From the NCBI GenBank assembly GCA_038525525.1, contig JBCBHO010000005.1:62001-126000 (forward strand): a stretch of DNA of 64,000 nt. Direction: 5' to 3'. A program made the translations under genes and the position numbers. The notes beneath the pieces were generated by a model, which had not been told where the DNA came from, searched no databases, and saw only the letters and a program-made list of their open reading frames with translations. Source of the DNA: Shimia_B sp038525525. Its GTDB lineage: Bacteria; Pseudomonadota; Alphaproteobacteria; Rhodobacterales; Rhodobacteraceae. Of this stretch, positions 58,871-64,000 are shown piece after piece (positions within the stretch are counted from its first letter, which is position 1; each line of letters begins with the position of its first letter).

Positions 58871-60087
58871 GCTGCGAGGCTGCAGCGCGGCATCGGCACG
58901 GGCTCGTGAGCCGGGCCGAAGAGCAGCGTGGCGCGCAGGCCACTCACGTCCGCGCCGCTTTGAATGAGGTCAAAATACCAGGCGCCGTCTGCGGTATCGC
59001 CGTAAATCACGGCGCCCACGAGGCGATCCCCCTCGAGGATCAGGCGCTTGTAGGTGCCTCCTGCCCGGTCATGGAAGAGAAGGTCTTCGCGCCCGTCTGC
59101 TTCGGCGAAATCGCCTGCCGAGAAGAGATCGCACCCGGTAACCTTGAGCTTGGTGGCGAGGCTTCTTTGGACAAAGGCCGACGGCCGCCCGAGGAGCGTG
59201 TCCGCCAGCGCGCGCGCCTGATCGTAGAGCGGCGCCACAAGGCCGAAGAGCGCGCCGCGATGCTCCGTGCATTCGCCGAGCGCAAAGATGCTTGGATCAG
59301 AAGTCCTGAGGTGATCATCCACGACGATGCCCCGTGCCACGTCGAGGCCTGCCTCGCTTGCAAGTTGCGTGGCGGGCCGGATGCCCACGGCCATGCAGAG
59401 GAGATCGCAGGGAATGCAGCGACCGTCTTTGAGCCGGAGCGCCTCCACGCGGTCCTGCCCTTCGATGGCCTCGGAGTGCGCGCCGAGGAGGATGCGGATG
59501 CCGCGGGCCTCGAGCGATGACTTGAGGAGCGCCGCGGCCTCGGCGTCGAGCTGGCGCTCCATCAGGTGGTCCATGAGATGCACGACCGTCACGCGGACAC
59601 CGCGCGCGGCCATGCCCGCGGCCGCCTCGAGCCCCAGAAGCCCGCCGCCGATGACGACCGCTTCGCGCCCGGGAGACAGCGCCATCATCTGCTCGGTATC
59701 CTCGAGGTCGCGATAGGGGATCACCCCCGGCAGATCGTGCCCGGGCAGTGGGATCATGAAGGGCATGGAGCCTGTGGCGATGACAAGTCTGTCATAGGGG
59801 ACGGGGCCATTTTCGCCGTGAACGATCCGCGCCTTCCGGTCGATATGGGTGACCCGCTCGCCCAGTCGCGTGGTGATGCCGTGGGTGGCGTACCAGGCCT
59901 CGTCATGGGTGACGATCTTCTCGTAGGTCGTCTCCCCCGCCAGGACGGGGGAAAGCATGAGGCGGTTGTAGGTCCCGCGCGGCTCGGCGTTGAAGAGCGT
60001 GATGTCATAGGGCGCGGCCTCGGCCATGAGGTGTTCGAGGAGGCGGCCCGCCGCCATCCCCGCGCCTATGATCACGAGGCGCGTCAT
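58867..60087 (-). CDS. nasB: FAD/NAD(P)-dependent oxidoreductase, NasB-type nitrate reductase partner
   Basis: 406 residues. N-terminal FAD motif RLVIIGAGMAAGRLLEHL, then LIVATGSMPF-type ATG motif (LVIATGSMPFMIPLPG), NAD-binding AVVIGGGLLGLEAAAGMAARGVRVTVVH, and IFALGECTEHRG. This is the flavoprotein core shared by NirB N-terminus and NasB; it would pass electrons from NAD(P)H to NasA. Start at 60087 overlaps the ABC ATPase stop by one base. The long in-frame extension upstream is antisense noise. Confidence 0.85.
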   Translation of the reverse strand: MTRLVIIGAGMAAGRLLEHLMAEAAPYDITLFNAEPRGTYNRLMLSPVLAGETTYEKIVTHDEAWYATHGITTRLGERVTHIDRKARIVHGENGPVPYDRLVIATGSMPFMIPLPGHDLPGVIPYRDLEDTEQMMALSPGREAVVIGGGLLGLEAAAGMAARGVRVTVVHLMDHLMERQLDAEAAALLKSSLEARGIRILLGAHSEAIEGQDRVEALRLKDGRCIPCDLLCMAVGIRPATQLASEAGLDVARGIVVDDHLRTSDPSIFALGECTEHRGALFGLVAPLYDQARALADTLLGRPSAFVQRSLATKLKVTGCDLFSAGDFAEADGREDLLFHDRAGGTYKRLILEGDRLVGAVIYGDTADGAWYFDLIQSGADVSGLRATLLFGPAHEPVPMPRCSLAA

Positions 60088-61781
60088 CACTCGGCCGCGA
60101 CGGCGGGCTTTTCCGGCTGAGCCACCGCCTTGGGCTTCGGCTTTGCGCCATGCTCGTATTCCTCGAGGAAATCGAGGACTTCCTGGCGGTAGGTGTAGTA
60201 ATCCGGATGCTCGAGCAGCGCCTTGCGCGTGCGCGGCCGTGGCAGCTTCACATCCGTGATCTTGCCGATGGTCGCCTGGGGCCCGTTCGTCATCATGACC
60301 ACGCGGTCGGCCAGAAGGATCGCCTCGTCGACATCGTGGGTCACGCAGATCGCGGTCACCTTCGTGCGCGACCAGACCTCCATGAGCACCTCCTGCAGCT
60401 CCCAGCGGGTGAGCGAGTCGAGCATGCCGAAGGGCTCGTCGAGGAGAAGGAGCTTGGGCGAGAGGGCGAAGGCGCGCGCGATGCCCACGCGCTGCTGCAT
60501 CCCGTTGGAGAGCGACGACGCGGGCTTGTCCATGGCGTCCGCCAGCCCCACCCGCTCCAGATAGTATTCGACGACATCCTGACGCTCCGTCCGGGACGCA
60601 TTGGGATAGACCCGGTCCACCCCGATGGCGACATTCTCCTTGGCCGTGAGCCACGGGAAGAGCGAGGGCGCCTGGAAGACGACCGCGCGCTCGGGATCCG
60701 CGCCCTCCACGTGGCGTCCATCGAGCTTGATCGCGCCCATTGATATCTCGTTGAGACCGGCGGCCATGGTGAGCACGGTGGATTTGCCGCAGCCCGAATG
60801 GCCGATGAGCGAGATGAATTCGCCCTTGTTGATCTTGAGGTCGAAATCCTCGACCACCGTGAGCGGCCCCTTGGGCGTGGGGTAGACCTTGTGCAGTTGC
60901 GAGAAGTCGAGGAAGCGCTGCTCGATCAGGCCTTCCTGCGCCTTCATCTGAGCGGCGGGGACGCCGTGGATCGGGGTGACGGTCGGGAGCTGCTTTGCGC
61001 CCTCCACTTTCGCGGCGATGCCCACATCCATGAGATAGGAGGTCACGTCGGCCCGGAGCTGCTTGAAGCCCGCATGGCTGTTCATCGCCGTGCGTTCCCG
61101 TGGCCGGGGGATGTCCACCTTGAACTCCTGCCCGAGGGTTCCGTCAGGGTTGAGCGCGATGATGCGGTCGGCGAGTACGATGGCCTCGTCCACATCGTTG
61201 GTGATGAGGACGCAGGTCTTCTTGTCGGCTTCCCAGATCGCCTCGATCTCGTCGGCGAGGTTGGCGCGGGTGAGCGCGTCGAGCGCCGAGAGCGGCTCGT
61301 CGAGGAGGAGCACTTCCGGGTTCATGGCGAGCGCGCGCGCCACGTTCACCCGCTGCCGCATGCCGCCCGAAAGCTCTGCCGGCCGGCGGCCCGTCGCATG
61401 ACCAAGGCCCACCATCTGCACGTATTTCGAGACCTTCTCGGACTTGTCGGCCTTGGACATCTTCGGGAACATCGCGTCGACGGCGAGCTGCACATTTCCG
61501 TTCACCGTGAGCCATGGCATGAGCGAGTAGCTCTGGAAGATGACGCCGCGCTCGGGCCCCGGGCCCGTGATCGGCTGCACCTTGAAGCGCACCTCGCCCT
61601 TCGTGGGCATTTCGAGCCCGGCGAGGAGGTTGATCAGCGTCGTCTTGCCGGTGCCGGAGAAGCCCAGGAGGACGAGGAACTCGCCCTCCTCGACGGAGAG
61701 GTCGATCCCCTTGAGCACATCCGTGCGCGCGGTGCCCTCGCCGTAGCTCTTCGAGACATCTGTGAGTTCGATCAATGCCAT
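60087..61781 (-). CDS. Nitrate ABC transporter, fused NrtC-NrtD-type double ATPase
   Basis: 564 residues with two complete ATPase domains. First: Walker A GFSGTGKTT (40-48), SGGMRQRVNVARAL, DEPLSALD. Second: GHSGCGKST, then SSLSNGMQQRVGIARAFALSPKLLLLDEPFGMLD. Both have the nitrate/sulfonate-type features (LPWLT and FPWLTAKENVA). Classic NrtC carries a nitrate-binding domain after its ATPase; here both domains are ATPases and are joined by a linker that includes LPTVTPIHGVPAAQMKAQEG. Stop overlaps the NasB-like start; 4 bp from NrtB. Confidence 0.92.
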   Translation of the reverse strand: MALIELTDVSKSYGEGTARTDVLKGIDLSVEEGEFLVLLGFSGTGKTTLINLLAGLEMPTKGEVRFKVQPITGPGPERGVIFQSYSLMPWLTVNGNVQLAVDAMFPKMSKADKSEKVSKYVQMVGLGHATGRRPAELSGGMRQRVNVARALAMNPEVLLLDEPLSALDALTRANLADEIEAIWEADKKTCVLITNDVDEAIVLADRIIALNPDGTLGQEFKVDIPRPRERTAMNSHAGFKQLRADVTSYLMDVGIAAKVEGAKQLPTVTPIHGVPAAQMKAQEGLIEQRFLDFSQLHKVYPTPKGPLTVVEDFDLKINKGEFISLIGHSGCGKSTVLTMAAGLNEISMGAIKLDGRHVEGADPERAVVFQAPSLFPWLTAKENVAIGVDRVYPNASRTERQDVVEYYLERVGLADAMDKPASSLSNGMQQRVGIARAFALSPKLLLLDEPFGMLDSLTRWELQEVLMEVWSRTKVTAICVTHDVDEAILLADRVVMMTNGPQATIGKITDVKLPRPRTRKALLEHPDYYTYRQEVLDFLEEYEHGAKPKPKAVAQPEKPAVAAE

Positions 61782-61785
61782 GGCG

Positions 61786-62865
61786 TCACCGGTGGTTCGA
61801 GAAGGTGAAGAGGGACTGGATCGCGTACATCAGGCGGTCGAGCAGGAAGCCGATGATGCCGATGGTAAAGACCGCGACCATGATCCGCGCGAGCGACTGG
61901 GAGGAGCCGTTCTGGAACTCGTCCCAGACGAATTTGCCGAGCCCTGGGTTCTGCGCGAGCATCTCGGCCGCGATCAGCACCATCCAGCCCACGCCGAGCG
62001 AGAGGCGGAGGCCCGTGAAGATGAGCGGCAGCGCAGAGGGAAGGACCAGCTTAGTGATCTTCGTCCAGGTGTTCATCTTGAGAACCTTCGAGACATTCAC
62101 GAGATCCCGGTCGATGGAACTCACCCCGAGCGAGGTGTTGATGAGCGTGGGCCAGAGCGAGCAGAGCGTCACCGTGATGGCCGAGTTTAGGAAAGACTTC
62201 GCGAAGAGCCCGTCATTCGTCACGTAGACTGCTGACACGACCATCGTGACGATGGGAAGCCAGGCGAGCGGCGAGACCGGCTTGAAGATCTGAATGATCG
62301 GATTGAGCGCGGCATTCGCGATGGGCGAGAGGCCCGCCATGATCCCGAGCGGGATCGCGATGACGGAGGCGATCAGAAAGCCGAAGAAGACCGTCTGGAT
62401 CGAGGTCCAGATCTGCGCGTAGTAGCTCGGCGCCCCGGTATAGGCGCGCTCGACCGGCTCGCGGCCCTGCTCGGCGCGGCGCTCGTTCAAGGTAGCCACC
62501 TGCGCCTCGAAGCGGGCCTTCGACTCGGCCTTGTCCTGCGCGTCCTGGTGGAGCGCGACGGCCTGCTCCCAGACCTGCGCCGGCCCGGGGATCGCGCCGA
62601 GCGAGGTTTGCACCGTGGGCGCCAGCGTGCCCCAGAGCGTCAAAAACGCGAGGATGGCGAGGATCGGCACCCCCAGCAGACGCCAGATCTCGGCACCCTG
62701 GGCTTTCGGGTTATCGCCCGCCGCAGCCTTCAGGACGGGGGTGAGCCAGGAAAGGCCCAGCACCTGAAACCACTTGTCGGCGGCGTTGATGCGGGTGAAG
62801 AGCCGGGCTTTGCGCGCCTCGCGCGCTTCCTCGGGGCTTAGGCTGTCGGGGTCGATGGCGGTCAT
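61786..62865 (-). CDS. nrtB: Nitrate ABC transporter permease NrtB
   Basis: 359 residues. A cytoplasmic N-terminus is followed by five to six helices typical of BPD_transp_1 proteins. Near the C-terminus SKVLKMNTWTKITKLVLPSALPLIFTGLRLSLGVGWMVLIAAEMLAQNPGLGKFVWDEFQNGSS is the conserved EAA loop and NrtB signature. Includes a periplasmic/charged stretch (QDKAESKARFEAQVATLNERRAEQGREPVERAY) between helices 1 and 2 that is longer than in the shortest family members. Between NrtA and the ATPase. Confidence 0.93.
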   Translation of the reverse strand: MTAIDPDSLSPEEAREARKARLFTRINAADKWFQVLGLSWLTPVLKAAAGDNPKAQGAEIWRLLGVPILAILAFLTLWGTLAPTVQTSLGAIPGPAQVWEQAVALHQDAQDKAESKARFEAQVATLNERRAEQGREPVERAYTGAPSYYAQIWTSIQTVFFGFLIASVIAIPLGIMAGLSPIANAALNPIIQIFKPVSPLAWLPIVTMVVSAVYVTNDGLFAKSFLNSAITVTLCSLWPTLINTSLGVSSIDRDLVNVSKVLKMNTWTKITKLVLPSALPLIFTGLRLSLGVGWMVLIAAEMLAQNPGLGKFVWDEFQNGSSQSLARIMVAVFTIGIIGFLLDRLMYAIQSLFTFSNHR

Positions 62866-62895
62866 GGCGACGTCCTCGGGGGAAAATTTGGGCAG

Positions 62896-62962
62896 GAGGC
62901 CCCGGGTCGGGCCCGGGGCGGGAAGGAAGCGTGGCGCGCCCCGGGCCGTGACCCGGGGCCTC
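62896..62962. repeat. Paired GC-rich palindromic repeat (REP/BIME-like), site 3
   Basis: Inverted copies at about 62896-62920 and 62936-62962 with the same GAGGCCCCGGG...CCCGGGGCG core as sites 1 and 2. Lies in the 108-bp gap between the nitrate-binding protein gene and the NrtB permease gene, the same place in the operon as site 2 in the peptide-type importer. Confidence 0.75.
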
Positions 62963-62973
62963 GCCGTTCCGGA

Positions 62974-64000
62974 TCAGCCTTGCACTTCGTTGCCGACGAC
63001 GGTCTGGCCCGTCTTCAGCCCGATGGGCAGGCTTTCGAGGTAGGCATTGGGCGCACGGCCGTCATAGGCGATGCCGTCGATGATGTCGGCGGCAGGCGTC
63101 GGTGCCTTGAAGCCGTCGCTCTCCCAGGGGAAATCCGCTTCGTTGGCGAGGCCATCATCGACGAGCAGGCGCGCCGCTTCGAGGTAGATGTCCGGCCGGT
63201 AGACGCTTTCAGCAACGTCGAAGAACCACTGGTCGTCCTTCGTCTCGGCGATCTGGCCCCAGCGGCGCATCTGCGTGAGGTACCAGATCGCGTCGGAGTA
63301 GAACGGATAAGTAGCGTTGTAGCGGAAGAAGACGTTGAAATCCGGGATGTCGCGGCGGTCGCCCTTCTCGAACTCGAAGAAGCCGGTCATCGAGTTGGCA
63401 ATCACTTCGGCATCGGCACCCACGTATTCCGGGCGCGATAGCATCTCCACGGCCTCGAGGCGGTTGGCGTTGTCGTTCTCGTCGAGCCAGATCGCGGCGC
63501 GGATGAGCGCCTTCACGACGGCCTTCGTCGTGTTCGGGTTCTCGTCGGCGAATTCCTTGGTGATCCCGAAGACCTTCTCGGGGTTGTTCTTCCACATCTG
63601 GTAGTCGGTGATGACCGGCACGCCGATGCCCTTGAAGACGGCCTGCTGGTTCCAAGGTTCGCCCACGCAATAGCCATGGATTGTGCCTGCCTCGAGCGTC
63701 GCGGGCATCTGCGGCGGCGGCGTCACGGAAAGGAAGACATCCGCGCCGATCTGGCCGGAGATGTTGTCAGGCGAGTAATAGCCGGGCTCGAGCCCGCCCG
63801 CGGCCAGCCAGTAGCGCAGCTCGTAATTGTGGGTGGAGACAGGGAACACCATGCCCATGTTGAAAGGCTCGCCGCGGTTCGCGAATTCCTCGACCACCGG
63901 CGCCAGCGCGGAGGCGGAGATCGGATGCACCGGGCGCCCGTCATCCATGGAGGGGATGTTGGGGCGCATCATCTCCCAGACCTCGTTCGACACGGTGATC
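62974..64000 (-). CDS. nrtA: Nitrate-binding periplasmic protein NrtA, N-terminus outside window
   Basis: About 342 residues visible; the frame runs past base 64000, so the signal peptide and start are missing. NMGMVFPVSTHNYELRYWLAAGGLEPGYYSPD, PPPQMPATLEAGTIHGYCVGEPWNQQAVFKGIG and EFEKGDRRDIPDFNVFFRYNATYPFYSDAIWYLTQMRRWGQ match the NrtA/NasF-type nitrate/nitrite-binding proteins. Binds nitrate in the periplasm and delivers it to NrtB. The ATG/GTG at 63993 is an internal codon, not the start. Confidence 0.92.
   Translation of the reverse strand, partial: ITVSNEVWEMMRPNIPSMDDGRPVHPISASALAPVVEEFANRGEPFNMGMVFPVSTHNYELRYWLAAGGLEPGYYSPDNISGQIGADVFLSVTPPPQMPATLEAGTIHGYCVGEPWNQQAVFKGIGVPVITDYQMWKNNPEKVFGITKEFADENPNTTKAVVKALIRAAIWLDENDNANRLEAVEMLSRPEYVGADAEVIANSMTGFFEFEKGDRRDIPDFNVFFRYNATYPFYSDAIWYLTQMRRWGQIAETKDDQWFFDVAESVYRPDIYLEAARLLVDDGLANEADFPWESDGFKAPTPAADIIDGIAYDGRAPNAYLESLPIGLKTGQTVVGNEVQG

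Noticed and set aside
58867..60654. 595-codon frame for the NasB-like flavoprotein
   Set aside because: The first 189 codons lie antisense-free but out of frame within the ABC ATPase gene and are Arg/Gly-rich noise; the flavoprotein starts at 60087 with MTRLVIIGAG.
1..64000. tRNA or rRNA genes, riboswitches
   Set aside because: Reading the gaps by eye showed no cloverleaf-like end, no 16S/23S signature and no recognised riboswitch; a covariance-model search would be needed to exclude small RNAs.

Overview
The window looks like a chromosomal segment of an alphaproteobacterium of the Rhodobacteraceae (Roseobacter/Rhodobacter group). The DNA is very GC-rich with strong third-position GC. The gene set fits this family: a ccoNOQP-ccoGHIS cytochrome cbb3 locus behind a perfect FNR box, Irr/HemP-type iron genes, a LuxI-type synthase and a gene-transfer-agent head-spike pair. 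No rRNA, tRNA, insertion sequence, integrase or CRISPR array was seen. Function calls come from reading motifs in the translations; no database search was possible.

Layout. (1) 1-6659, minus strand: a probable operon reading phytanoyl-CoA-dioxygenase-like protein, MBL-fold protein, peptide-type solute-binding protein, two permeases and a fused double ATPase that runs off the left edge. A divergent AraC regulator (6793-7644) faces it. (2) 7723-15801: iron and housekeeping genes (HemP, DUF1289 protein, Dps behind an Irr-like box), an aldehyde dehydrogenase/GMC oxidoreductase pair, an unusual cysteinyl-tRNA synthetase and a small membrane methyltransferase. (3) 16067-33594: a large exopolysaccharide/capsule region. 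It holds an initiating sugar transferase, outer-membrane barrel, Wza-like exporter, ExeA-like ATPase, Wzz-like chain-length protein, BY-kinase-like ATPase, glycosyltransferases (GT2, GT2, GT26), acetyltransferase, flippase, two sulfotransferases, an SGNH hydrolase and an O-antigen ligase/polymerase. Inside it sit two genes that look like the GTA head-spike proteins GhsA and GhsB, whose known role in Rhodobacter capsulatus is binding the host capsule.

(4) 33515-45535: the cbb3 oxidase and its assembly genes, a DUF2189 membrane protein and a hemerythrin-like gene facing each other across a second FNR box, and three Crp/Fnr regulators in a row (two with FNR-type Cys motifs and FNR-type recognition helices). 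This is a low-oxygen/redox control island. (5) 45619-51208: MDR oxidoreductase with a divergent LysR regulator and a clear operator, an NAD(P)-binding protein, a DoxX-like membrane protein with a His-rich partner, a rhomboid protease and FolB. (6) 51274-54973: an ICMT-like methyltransferase, then a membrane histidine kinase and a single-domain response regulator flanking a divergent LuxI-family synthase. (7) 55106-64000, minus strand: an assimilatory nitrate operon, NrtA (runs off the right edge), NrtB, fused NrtC/D ATPase, NasB-like flavoprotein, NasA and a CysG-like protein whose methyltransferase half is degenerate and short.

A family of GC-rich palindromic intergenic repeats occurs at three places (about 1018-1083, 3249-3354 and 62896-62962), always between genes of ABC transporter operons. 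Many long open frames antisense to real genes are by-products of the base composition and were left out.
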